NCBI GenBank assembly: GCA_021371855.1
Contig: JAJFVL010000018.1
Span: 62,001 to 126,000, forward strand
Reading direction: 5' to 3'
DNA: 64,000 nt
From: Bacteroidales bacterium
GTDB taxonomy: Bacteria > Bacteroidota > Bacteroidia > Bacteroidales > VadinHA17
A program made the translations under genes and the position numbers. Each line of letters begins with the position of its first letter. Within the stretch, counting starts at the first letter, position 1. The notes under the pieces are model-generated. The model made no database searches and was not told where the DNA came from. It saw only the letters and a list, made by a program, of their open reading frames with translations. Positions 28,047-36,778 of the stretch are shown here, in pieces.

Positions 28047-29081
28047 ATGGAAATTAAAATTAATGTTGAACTGAACACTAAACTGCCTTTATATAAACAA
28101 TTAATAAATTTCGTTCAGGAACATGTGGAAAATGGCGAATTTAAAGACGGGGATTTTCTGCCTTCCATGAATGAACTTTCGAATGAATTATTCATTTCGA
28201 GAGAAACCGTCAAAAAAGCTTATTCGGTTTTAAGGGAAATGGATATTATTGATTCATCACAGGGAAGAGGTTTTTATATTTCAAACAAAGATTCAGATAA
28301 AATCAAAACACTTTTGCTCTTTGATAAAATAAGTACCTACAAACAGGTTTTGTATAATTCGTTTGCCAATACTATAGGGGACAGAGCAAGAATTACAATT
28401 CATTTACATAATCAGGATGTTGACCTTTTTGAATTCTTTATAAATGAGAACCTTGATAAGTTTGATTATTACATAATTACCCCTCACTTCCCGCTAAACC
28501 CTGATATTCAGAAACGAGTCGCAAGAATCCTGAAAAGAATACCTAACAGAAAACTTATTTTACTTGACAGGTATATTGAAAGTCTTCCCGGCAACTTTGG
28601 CTCTGTTTATCAGGACCATGATAAAGACATATATGATGGACTTATCCAGGCAGCTGATTTATTGAAAAAATATAAAAGACTCAATGTTATATCATCAGTA
28701 CCCGGAAGTATGTATTGTCAACTGATTGGAAAGGGTATTGAAAAATTTCGTAAGGAAACCAATTTCGATATTAAATTTCTTAAAGATATCAATATTGACA
28801 TGATTCAGAAACAGGATTCCTTCCTGATATTAAACGGTCAGCTCGATATTGAACTTATCGAACTTATTAAAACAGCTAAAGCAAAAGGGCTTAAAATCGG
28901 GAAGGACATTGGAATAATTTCTTATAATGAATCTCCCATAAATGAAATAATCTTAGACGGGCTTACAACTTTTTCAACTGATTTTAAACAAATGGGAGAA
29001 CTGGCAGCAAAAATGATACTTGATAAATCCCTTAAAAAAATCAGATGCGATTTCAGGTTGGTTAAAAGAAATACATTTTAA
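28047..29081 (+). CDS. GntR-family regulator with LacI-like sugar-binding domain
   Basis: 344 residues. Positions about 10-80 form a GntR winged helix-turn-helix (LYKQLINFVQEHVE, then LPSMNELSNELFISRETVKKAY, then GRGFYI). The rest looks like a periplasmic-binding-protein/LacI effector domain with alternating beta-alpha units (RKLILLDRYIE, IYDGLIQAADLLKKY, ELAAKMILD). Such hybrids regulate sugar loci in Bacteroidota by sensing a released mono- or disaccharide. It is divergent from susC, with a strong inverted repeat between them. Repressor action is inferred from operator position; it could also activate. Confidence 0.85.
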   Translation: MEIKINVELNTKLPLYKQLINFVQEHVENGEFKDGDFLPSMNELSNELFISRETVKKAYSVLREMDIIDSSQGRGFYISNKDSDKIKTLLLFDKISTYKQVLYNSFANTIGDRARITIHLHNQDVDLFEFFINENLDKFDYYIITPHFPLNPDIQKRVARILKRIPNRKLILLDRYIESLPGNFGSVYQDHDKDIYDGLIQAADLLKKYKRLNVISSVPGSMYCQLIGKGIEKFRKETNFDIKFLKDINIDMIQKQDSFLILNGQLDIELIELIKTAKAKGLKIGKDIGIISYNESPINEIILDGLTTFSTDFKQMGELAAKMILDKSLKKIRCDFRLVKRNTF

Positions 29082-29144
29082 TAATATCCCAACAATTTTC
29101 ACGGATGCATATTAAGATAAGGTTTTATTGAGTTAAGGTTCCAA

Positions 29145-29795
29145 CTACACTATTTCAACCAAGTCAAAAGGATGGTTTAATAAAAATTTTGCCCCGTTTG
29201 CAATTAACTCATCTTTCGTTCTGAAACCCCATAATGCGCCAACCGGATATGTTCCGGCATTCACGGAAGTCTTCATATCTGTACCGGTATCGCCAACATA
29301 AATCATATCCCGGGGCTGAATGCCCAACTCCTCGCAAATCTGCAAAGCACCTTTAGGATCAGGCTTTTTATGCGCTTCGTCGGTTAATCCTGATATCGAC
29401 TGAAATTTAATACCCGGGAACAATGTCAGGACAATTTTTTTTGTAAGCTCATCAGCTTTATTGGAAAATACTGCCAGTTTCATCTCCCGTGAAACCAACT
29501 CACCAAGCAGTTCAGTGATCCCATCGTAAGGTCGTGTTTTATTAATACAGTTGTCACGATACACGGAGACCATCGAATCATAACATTTGTTAATTATTTC
29601 TTCAGTCTTAGATTCTTCCGGTAACGTTTTATACACCAGATTCCTGAGTCCGTTGCCAACAAAATACTTATATGATGAAATATTATGAGCAGGAAAATTG
29701 TTATTTTTAAGTACCGAATTCATAGAATCAGCTAAATCTTCAAGTGAATTGACCAACGTCCCGTCCAGATCAAAAATGACTCCCTTAAATTTCAT
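29145..29795 (-). CDS. HAD-IA phosphatase, phosphoglycolate-phosphatase-like
   Basis: 216 residues, cytoplasmic. The HAD motifs are complete: DLDGTLVNS with Asp9 nucleophile and Asp11 acid/base, FSNK (motif II), KPDP (motif III lysine) and VGDTGTDM (motif IV). A helical cap of the Gph type (residues about 15-85) is present. It probably dephosphorylates 2-phosphoglycolate or a small sugar phosphate. It converges on the GntR regulator gene with a 63-bp gap in which I see no clear hairpin, and is divergent from the beta-propeller lipoprotein gene. Confidence 0.8.
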   Translation of the reverse strand: MKFKGVIFDLDGTLVNSLEDLADSMNSVLKNNNFPAHNISSYKYFVGNGLRNLVYKTLPEESKTEEIINKCYDSMVSVYRDNCINKTRPYDGITELLGELVSREMKLAVFSNKADELTKKIVLTLFPGIKFQSISGLTDEAHKKPDPKGALQICEELGIQPRDMIYVGDTGTDMKTSVNAGTYPVGALWGFRTKDELIANGAKFLLNHPFDLVEIV

Positions 29796-29930
29796 GATGT
29801 TCTCTTTTAGTTCGTTAATTATAATTAAATCCGTTCAAAACAACCTTTTTTTGAAAGGTCCTTACTAAAACAGCTTTCAGATACAATTGATTTATTATTT
29901 TTATAGACAAAAATATATATTTAAAATTTT

Positions 29931-31181
29931 ATGATTAGAACATATTTTTCAATTTTTATCGGCATTATAATAATTACGGCATCTTCATGTAGCGGAAAAT
30001 TGTATGAGGGGAATCATGTCATTTTCCCTGAAGTCAGTTCGCCGGTGCAAATTACTGATAACAGTAAAGAACATCTGTTTGCAAGCTATTATGGAATTAA
30101 TTCGTTCAATAAATCAGAACGTTACGTTACTGTACTTGAAACAGATCTGAAATATAAACTGCCTGACGAAAATGATCCTGCAATATTAGGATTGGTTGAT
30201 CTGACCAATTACAAGTTCATCCCTTTAACCACCACCAGGGCATGGAACTTTCAGCAGGGATGCATGGCGCATTGGTTAGGAACATCACCTGATTCGTTAA
30301 TCATATTCAACGATTACAGGGAAGGAAAATTTGTTTCTGTAATAATGAATGTCCATACGAGAAAAGAGATCAAAACGATACCATATCCTGTAAGCGCTGT
30401 ATCTCCCGATGGGAAGGAGGCACTAAGCATAAATTTTTCAAGGTTAAGACTGACACGCCCTGATTATGGTTACGGAGGTGAAGGACAGAATTCACGAAAA
30501 GATATTCCGTTTCCAAAAGATGATGGTCTTTTTCTGATAAATCTTGAGACAGGCGATTCAAAACTTCTGGTTTCCCACGATCAGATAAAAGGCATGGTTC
30601 CTCCTCTTGAAGAAGGTAGTATCGAATGGTTTAACCACACATTATTCAGCAGGAAAGGTTCAAAAATATTCTGGTTATCACGGCAGAGAGTTAATTTTAA
30701 TAAAAGCTGGGTCACCACATCCTTCACAGTCAACAAAGATGGTTCAAATTTACAAAGGTGCTTCCCTGACAACTGGGCTGGTTCCCATTACGACTGGCTG
30801 AATGATGATGATTTGATGATAACAGCTAATTATACAGGTAAACAATATGCTCATGTGCTTTTTACAGTTGGTGAAAAAAATTATAAAAGGCTGGGCAAAG
30901 GACTACTGGATTATGACGGACACGGTACATTTTCTCCCGATCAGAAATGGATGGTGACCGATACCTATCCCTCCACAGGATTACTGGAGCAAAAAATTTA
31001 TCTGATGGATATGAAATCCGAAGCAGTAATATCACTTGGGAGATTTGTTCAGCCTAAGGAATTTGCAGGATTCTGGCGTTGTGACATTCATTGCAGATGG
31101 AGCCCGAAAGGTGATATGATCGGTTTTAATTCGACAAATTCAGGAAGCAGGCAGGTATATATTATTAAATTAAAATATTGA
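29931..31181 (+). CDS. Exported beta-propeller lipoprotein (TolB/oligogalacturonide-lyase-like)
   Basis: 416 residues with a lipoprotein signal (TASSC, lipidated Cys20). The mature part is a series of beta-propeller blades of the WD40-like/PD40 type with repeated motifs such as AVSPDGKEA, TFSPDQKW and RWSPKGDMIGF. The overall pattern is like TolB-type and oligogalacturonide-lyase-type propellers, with His and Asp residues (GSHYDW, GHGTFSPD, DIHCRWSPKG) in blade-top positions that could bind metal or sugar. It ends 3 bp before the PIG-L gene, so the two are translated together. Whether it is an enzyme or a binding protein is unclear. Confidence 0.6.
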   Translation: MIRTYFSIFIGIIIITASSCSGKLYEGNHVIFPEVSSPVQITDNSKEHLFASYYGINSFNKSERYVTVLETDLKYKLPDENDPAILGLVDLTNYKFIPLTTTRAWNFQQGCMAHWLGTSPDSLIIFNDYREGKFVSVIMNVHTRKEIKTIPYPVSAVSPDGKEALSINFSRLRLTRPDYGYGGEGQNSRKDIPFPKDDGLFLINLETGDSKLLVSHDQIKGMVPPLEEGSIEWFNHTLFSRKGSKIFWLSRQRVNFNKSWVTTSFTVNKDGSNLQRCFPDNWAGSHYDWLNDDDLMITANYTGKQYAHVLFTVGEKNYKRLGKGLLDYDGHGTFSPDQKWMVTDTYPSTGLLEQKIYLMDMKSEAVISLGRFVQPKEFAGFWRCDIHCRWSPKGDMIGFNSTNSGSRQVYIIKLKY

Positions 31182-31184
31182 TCG

Positions 31185-32192
31185 ATGAAAAGACGTAATT
31201 TTATTTCAAAGAATTTAGCTATGGGCGCCCTTATTCCTGCTTCCTGTGCTTCGTTTGGTTTCACAGATCAAAAGGCGAAAAAAACAGAAGCTTCTCCTGC
31301 AGCCTGTGATGATGTGGTAGTAGAAAAACTATCAGAGGAACAACCACACAAGGGCAAAGTACTGGCAGTAATTCAACCACACTGCGATGATATCCCGTTT
31401 TTTGCTGCAGGTACTGTAGCTAAACTTATTTATGAAGGATATACCGGCTACCTTATCAGAACTTCAAATGACGAAGCGGCCGGCAGCGGTGCAAGTACCG
31501 GGGAAAGAGTATTAAATAATGAAAAAGATAACGATGCTGTGGCAAAAGTATTAGGTCTGAAAAGATCATACGATTTAGGTTATGCCAATCACAGGATGGA
31601 TGAATACAATATTCAGGAAATAAAAGGCCGTTTGATTTTTTTGTTCAGATTGCTTCAGGTAGATACTCTTGTATGTTTTGATCCATGGGGAACTTATGAA
31701 GAAAATCCTGATCACTACATAACTGCCAGAGCTGTTGAAGCAGCCCGCTGGATGGCAGGTATGAGTACTGATTATCCTGAACAGTTAGAGGTTGTCAAAC
31801 CTCATACAGTAACTGCTATGTACTATTTTGCAAGGGGACCGCAAATTGTAAACAGGGTGGTTGATATCAGCAAATTTGTTGATAAAAAGGTTGAGAGCCT
31901 TATTGCCTGTAAAACGCAGGGCGCAGGAGGAGATAACGGAGTTCTGCTGAAAAAGATGCTGGCAGATAAAGGGCAGAAATTATCCGTTCTGGGTGATGAT
32001 GATGACACCGCCAACTTCAATTATGTGAAAGAATTTGTATTGGATATAGATTCTGACCACCTGAGAGGAGTCCCATCCGACAGAAAATCGGGAGCAAAAT
32101 ATGGTCTGGAATGGGCTGAGCGCTTCCATTATATTGGTCCTTCTCCTTCCAAAACAGATAAATTCATACAAGAAAATGCAGTTTCCATATAA
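31185..32192 (+). CDS. PIG-L/LmbE-family N-deacetylase with Tat-like signal
   Basis: 335 residues. The N-terminus KRRNFISKNLAMGALIP is a twin-arginine signal; the cysteine at 21 could also be lipidated. The deacetylase core begins VLAVIQPHCDDIPF, the PIG-L zinc motif (usually PHPDDE; here Cys replaces Pro and Ile replaces Glu, while the His and Asp are kept). The third ligand is in NPDHYITARAV. The family removes acetyl groups from GlcNAc-containing molecules. Linkage to a propeller lipoprotein and two glycosidases suggests periplasmic deacetylation of a glycan or released amino sugar. The substrate is inferred only. Confidence 0.8.
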   Translation: MKRRNFISKNLAMGALIPASCASFGFTDQKAKKTEASPAACDDVVVEKLSEEQPHKGKVLAVIQPHCDDIPFFAAGTVAKLIYEGYTGYLIRTSNDEAAGSGASTGERVLNNEKDNDAVAKVLGLKRSYDLGYANHRMDEYNIQEIKGRLIFLFRLLQVDTLVCFDPWGTYEENPDHYITARAVEAARWMAGMSTDYPEQLEVVKPHTVTAMYYFARGPQIVNRVVDISKFVDKKVESLIACKTQGAGGDNGVLLKKMLADKGQKLSVLGDDDDTANFNYVKEFVLDIDSDHLRGVPSDRKSGAKYGLEWAERFHYIGPSPSKTDKFIQENAVSI

Positions 32193-32248
32193 AAAATTAA
32201 AAAGAAACCGTGGAAAGAAAAATTTTAAGACATACACTCATTACTACT

Positions 32249-34408
32249 ATGGCTGTCAAAATCGGGTTAACCTCCCTGGGGGCTATCTTATTCCTGCTTG
32301 TGAATCTTGCGACAACCGGATGCTCTGATATTGACAGGAAAGCTGTTGTGTCGAGGCATAACGTGATCACTACTTCCATGAATGCATACAGCCCTGCACA
32401 GGTTGGTAACGGGGAATTTGCGTTTGGCGCAGATATCACCGGACTGCAGACATTTGTTCAGTATAACACTATGTCGAACTGGGGATGGCACAGCACTCCC
32501 CTTCCTGAAGGATTGAATGTGAATGATTTTAAAGGAATAATTGTTGACACTCACGGACGTCCTGTACGATATAATTACCTTGCCCCATGGGATAAAACCA
32601 ATGATCCTGACAGCGCTTTATATAAACAGCAAAGAACAATATCTGATTGGCTGGCTGCAAATCCCCACAGGATAAATCTGGGCAGGATAGGTTTTGTTCT
32701 TAAGAAAGCAAATGGGGAGTCAGTAACTGTTGTTGATCTGAAAGGAACCATGCAGGAGATTGATTTATGGAACGGAATTATTACAAGCAGTTTTCAGATT
32801 GAAAACACTCCGGTTCTGGTAAAAACAGCGTGTCATCCAAAATATGACGCTGTTGCAGTATCTGTCGAATCAGAACTTCTAAAAAAAGGTCAAATGGTTG
32901 TCATGATAGATTTTCCTTATGGAGAGTCAAACAAGAGATATCGTTCAGATTTTGTTGGTGACTGGAATAACTATAAAGCTCATCAGACAAATATCCTTGG
33001 TATCGGAGACCAGCGAGCTGATCTGTCAAGGAGTCTTGATTCCACTTCATACAATTTTTCAATGAGATGGACAACCAAAGCAAAATTCCTTCACCCCGAT
33101 TCAGTAGTATCACCGCATCGCTTTTATCTGATTCCCGGGAATGATTCCAGACTTGATTTCATATGTGCCTTTTCTGAAAAAAGAACAGAAGTGTTACCTT
33201 CTGTTAAAGAGACTTTCCGACAAAGTACCATCAGCTGGAACAAGTATTGGAAATCAGGAGCTGCTATTGATCTGTCAGGAAGCAAAGATCAGCGTTGGAA
33301 AGAACTTGAGCGACGGGTTGTACTGTCACAATACCTGATGAAAGTCAATGAAGCCGGATCATTACCTCCTCAGGAAAGCGGGCTGGTAAATAATGGCTGG
33401 TACGGTCGCTTTCATCTGGAGATGCTCTGGTGGCATGGCGTCCATTATGCTTTGTGGAACAGATGGACAGAAGTGGAAAAGATGTTGGCTGTATATTCAA
33501 AGTATTTAAAAACATCAGAAGAAAGAGCTGCCCTGCAAGGATATAAAGGAGTGCGCTGGCCAAAATGCACAGCAAATTTTGACCGCGACTGGCCCAATAC
33601 AATTCACTCACTGCTAATCTGGCAGCAGCCGCATCCGATATATTTTGCCGAACTTGACTACCGCCTGCACCCAACTAAAGCAACGCTCGATAAATGGAGC
33701 CGGATAGTGTTTGAGACAGCTGATTTTATGGCTGACTATGCATATTATGAAAAGGAGAAAGATCGTTATGTACTTGGACCTCCTGTCTTTATTGTTTCTG
33801 AAAATACAGATCCCATGATAACTGTTAATCCCTCTTTTGAACTGGGGTACTGGCGAACCGGATTGCGAATGGCCCTGAAGTGGAAATCAAGAATGAATTT
33901 GCCAGGAGATAAAAAATGGGAACTTGTATCAGAAAAACTATCCGGCCTGCCCGTTGAAGACAATGTTTATGTTACTTATGAAGGGATTCCCGATATGTGG
34001 TCAAAATTCTGTTTTGAACATCCCGGATTGACTGGAGTTTTTGGCATGCTGCCCGGCGAGGGTGTAGATACAACTCTCATGAAGAACACTTTCAATAAGG
34101 TTTTGTCAACCTGGAACTTTAATCGAGTATGGGGCTGGGATTTCCCTATGCTGGCTATGTGTGCAGCCAGAATCGGAATGCCCGAAACAGCTGTTGATAT
34201 GCTTCTTCATAGTTCACCAAATTTTCAATTCGATGAGCATGGACTGGCAACGGGAGGCCCGTTTCCATATTTTCCTTCAAACGGAGGAGTGCTGACAGCT
34301 GTGGCAATGATGGCAGGAGGCTGGGAAAATTCAACAGGTACAGCTCCCGGATTTCCAAAAAACGGAGAATGGTCAGTTAAATGTGAAGGATTCAATAAGA
34401 TGCCTTAA
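32249..34408 (+). CDS. GH65-like glycosidase lipoprotein
   Basis: I choose the ATG at 32249 (MAVKIGLTSLG), giving 719 residues with a clean lipoprotein signal ending LATTGC (Cys25); a GTG at 32210 would add 13 residues. An N-terminal beta-sandwich with SMNAYSPAQVGNGEFAFG and a helical barrel with WYGRFHLEMLWWHGVHYALW resemble the GH65 group and related six-hairpin glycosidases. WGWDFPMLAMCAARIG and the final GGPFPYFPSNGG are further shared features. It probably cleaves an alpha-linked disaccharide by hydrolysis or phosphorolysis at the cell surface. It lies between the PIG-L and GH31 genes on the same strand. Confidence 0.55.
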   Translation: MAVKIGLTSLGAILFLLVNLATTGCSDIDRKAVVSRHNVITTSMNAYSPAQVGNGEFAFGADITGLQTFVQYNTMSNWGWHSTPLPEGLNVNDFKGIIVDTHGRPVRYNYLAPWDKTNDPDSALYKQQRTISDWLAANPHRINLGRIGFVLKKANGESVTVVDLKGTMQEIDLWNGIITSSFQIENTPVLVKTACHPKYDAVAVSVESELLKKGQMVVMIDFPYGESNKRYRSDFVGDWNNYKAHQTNILGIGDQRADLSRSLDSTSYNFSMRWTTKAKFLHPDSVVSPHRFYLIPGNDSRLDFICAFSEKRTEVLPSVKETFRQSTISWNKYWKSGAAIDLSGSKDQRWKELERRVVLSQYLMKVNEAGSLPPQESGLVNNGWYGRFHLEMLWWHGVHYALWNRWTEVEKMLAVYSKYLKTSEERAALQGYKGVRWPKCTANFDRDWPNTIHSLLIWQQPHPIYFAELDYRLHPTKATLDKWSRIVFETADFMADYAYYEKEKDRYVLGPPVFIVSENTDPMITVNPSFELGYWRTGLRMALKWKSRMNLPGDKKWELVSEKLSGLPVEDNVYVTYEGIPDMWSKFCFEHPGLTGVFGMLPGEGVDTTLMKNTFNKVLSTWNFNRVWGWDFPMLAMCAARIGMPETAVDMLLHSSPNFQFDEHGLATGGPFPYFPSNGGVLTAVAMMAGGWENSTGTAPGFPKNGEWSVKCEGFNKMP

Positions 34409-34445
34409 TCGGGTTGAAGTGTTGAGGGGTTGAATGACTAAAACC

Positions 34446-34495
34446 TTTAAACTTTTAAACTTTTAAACTCTTCAACTTTACAAACTTTACAAACT
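34446..34495 (+). repeat. Short tandem AT-rich repeats before the GH31 gene
   Basis: Three perfect copies of TTTAAACT (34446-34469), one degenerate copy CTTCAACT (34470-34477) and two copies of TTACAAACT (34478-34495) fill the gap in front of the GH31 start at 34503. Such AAACTTT-rich tracts are often seen between genes in Bacteroidota. The copy number could vary by slippage and change leader length. Confidence 0.7.
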
Positions 34496-34502
34496 TTTAG
34501 AA

Positions 34503-36650
34503 ATGAATAAGACTTTACTGCAACTGTTCACATTGTTTTTGCTGTTGCTGACATTTAAAGGGAGATCGCAGACCCCTGCCTGGAAGGAGGTGGCGCCAGG
34601 TGTATGGAAAACAATAATTGGTAATCCCGATCAATTCGATTTACTGAAAGCTGCCGGCGTTCAGCCCAACTTAGAAGCATTAAAAAAGTTAGGTAACCCC
34701 GGATTCCCGTTGCCCTTAGAAGATATTTCTGCAGGGATTTTTGAAGGAACCACTTCTTTACGTTTTCCATTGGTGAAGGAAGAACAGCTTTTTGGTTTCG
34801 GATTGAATTTCAAAACAATTCAACAAAGGGGCAGAATATTCCAGCTGCATGTCGATCATTATGGTGGCCGGGATAATGGACGTACCCATGCGCCTGTTCC
34901 ATTTTACATATCCGACCGCGGATATGGAGTTTTCGTGAACAGCGCCCGATATATTACCGTATATGCAGGTTCGGCAGTGCGGAAAGACAGCCCCAACGCA
35001 CCTGTGCCAAAGGATCGAAATACCGATAAGAGCTGGACAGCACAACCTTATTCCGATGCAGTGGAAATGCTGGTGCCGGCAAAAGGTGTGGAGATCTTTC
35101 TGTTCGCAGGACCCAGTATGCTCGATGTTGTGCAGCGTTTCAACCTTTTTAATGGAGGTGGATGCCTGCCTCCCCGCTGGGGATTAGGATTTACACAGCG
35201 GGTACCTACGGTTTACTCCGGCAATGATGTGATTGCTGAAGCACGGGCTTTTGCTGAAAAAGGTTACCCGCTTGATTTTATCGGCCTGGAACCCGGATGG
35301 CAAAGTAAATCATACCCCTGCACACTTGAATGGGACAATACCCGATTCCCTGATCCTGAAAAGTTTGTGAAAACAATGAAAGAGATGGGGATTCGGCTGA
35401 ACCTCTGGACGAATCCTTATATATCGCCAGAATCGCCTGTGTTTCAGAAAATCAAGCCTCTTTCCGGCACTCACACAGTCTGGGGAGGTGTTGTTCCTGA
35501 TCTCACTCTGCCTGAGGCACAGCATCTCCTGCTTGGGCAGATGGAAAAATCACAGACAGACATTGGGATAAGCGGTTACAAAATCGACGAATGTGACGGC
35601 TACGACAACTGGCTCTGGCCCGATGTTGCCATGTTTCCTTCGGGGAACAGTGCGGAACAGCTGCGCCAGACATACGGATTATTGCTCCAGAAGATGACAA
35701 CAGAATTATACCGGAATAAAAACACCCGTACATACGGGTTAACCCGGGCATCTAACGCAGGAGGCTCATCATTCCCATACGTCATCTATAACGATTATTA
35801 CAGCCACGAAGATTTTATCACTGCTCTGATAAACAGCAGTTTTTCAGGTGTTCTTTGGACACCGGAAGTACGCAGCTCCAAAACCGGAGAAGAGTGGATC
35901 CGCCGTATGCAAACTGTTTGCTTCTCTCCCATGGCTATGATAAATGCCTGGGCTGACGGAACAAAACCATGGTCGTTCCCTGAAGTTGAGAAAGAAGTAA
36001 AAGAGATCACCTTGCTGAGAATGCAATTGATGCCATACTTCTATTCGGAATTTGCCAAATACCATTTTGAAGGAATTCCACCTTTCCGGGCCATGAACCT
36101 GGAACAAGGTTTCAACATTAAGGCCATAACGGAACTGAAAAATGCCAATCTTGGAGAAAACCCATATGCAGTGGCTGTTACCAAAGAAATAAAAGATCAG
36201 TATATGGCAGGTGAATATCTGCTTATTGCACCATTATTCAAAGGACAGACTGAAAGAGAAGTAGTCCTTCCCCAGGGTAAGTGGTATGATCTCTATACCG
36301 GAAAGCTGGCCGGGGATGGAGAAATAATAAAGATTACTGCCGGCCTCGATAAAATCCCTGTTTTTGTGAAAGATGGAGGAATAATTCCAATGATGCCGCC
36401 ATTGCTTCATGCTCCTGCAGCAGGAGAAAAATTTGACCTCGAAATCCGGTATTATGGGACAAAACCTGGCCATTACCTGCTATACGACGACGATGGTGAA
36501 ACTTACAACTACGAGAAGGGCGACTATTCATGGCGCGAAATAATTGTGACACACAGCAGGAATGGAAAACTTGCAGGTTCCATTTCAAAAGCAGAAAAAG
36601 GAAAGCCGGACAATATTGGGAAAGTGACCTGGAAGATTATGACTGAATGA
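34503..36650 (+). CDS. Secreted GH31 alpha-glycosidase
   Basis: 715 residues with a Sec signal (residues 1-23, ending GRSQ). The N-terminal beta domain has LFGFGLNFKTIQQRG. The GH31 barrel follows: PPRWGLGF, then DFIGLEPGWQS, then GYKIDECDG with the nucleophile Asp362. TRASNAGGSSFPYVIYNDYYSHED aligns with the usual SRS-AG-WSGD segment, so an acid/base aspartate is present in altered surroundings (YND instead of SGD). Beta domains close the chain. The altered acid/base loop suggests a substrate other than starch, for example an alpha-galactoside or alpha-xyloside. It is the last gene of this plus-strand group. Confidence 0.85.
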   Translation: MNKTLLQLFTLFLLLLTFKGRSQTPAWKEVAPGVWKTIIGNPDQFDLLKAAGVQPNLEALKKLGNPGFPLPLEDISAGIFEGTTSLRFPLVKEEQLFGFGLNFKTIQQRGRIFQLHVDHYGGRDNGRTHAPVPFYISDRGYGVFVNSARYITVYAGSAVRKDSPNAPVPKDRNTDKSWTAQPYSDAVEMLVPAKGVEIFLFAGPSMLDVVQRFNLFNGGGCLPPRWGLGFTQRVPTVYSGNDVIAEARAFAEKGYPLDFIGLEPGWQSKSYPCTLEWDNTRFPDPEKFVKTMKEMGIRLNLWTNPYISPESPVFQKIKPLSGTHTVWGGVVPDLTLPEAQHLLLGQMEKSQTDIGISGYKIDECDGYDNWLWPDVAMFPSGNSAEQLRQTYGLLLQKMTTELYRNKNTRTYGLTRASNAGGSSFPYVIYNDYYSHEDFITALINSSFSGVLWTPEVRSSKTGEEWIRRMQTVCFSPMAMINAWADGTKPWSFPEVEKEVKEITLLRMQLMPYFYSEFAKYHFEGIPPFRAMNLEQGFNIKAITELKNANLGENPYAVAVTKEIKDQYMAGEYLLIAPLFKGQTEREVVLPQGKWYDLYTGKLAGDGEIIKITAGLDKIPVFVKDGGIIPMMPPLLHAPAAGEKFDLEIRYYGTKPGHYLLYDDDGETYNYEKGDYSWREIIVTHSRNGKLAGSISKAEKGKPDNIGKVTWKIMTE

Positions 36651-36778
36651 CCTGATTGGTTAGTTCGGAACATTGTCGGTTATGCAGGGAACACTGATCT
36701 GGTAAAAACCGGGACCAGCCCAACTGAAAATATAAGGGTTAATACATATCAATATAAAGCGTGCCATCCCTGTCTGAA

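Noticed and set aside
34446..34495. CRISPR-like array
   Set aside because: The units are 8-9 bp with no spacers, so this is a simple tandem repeat.
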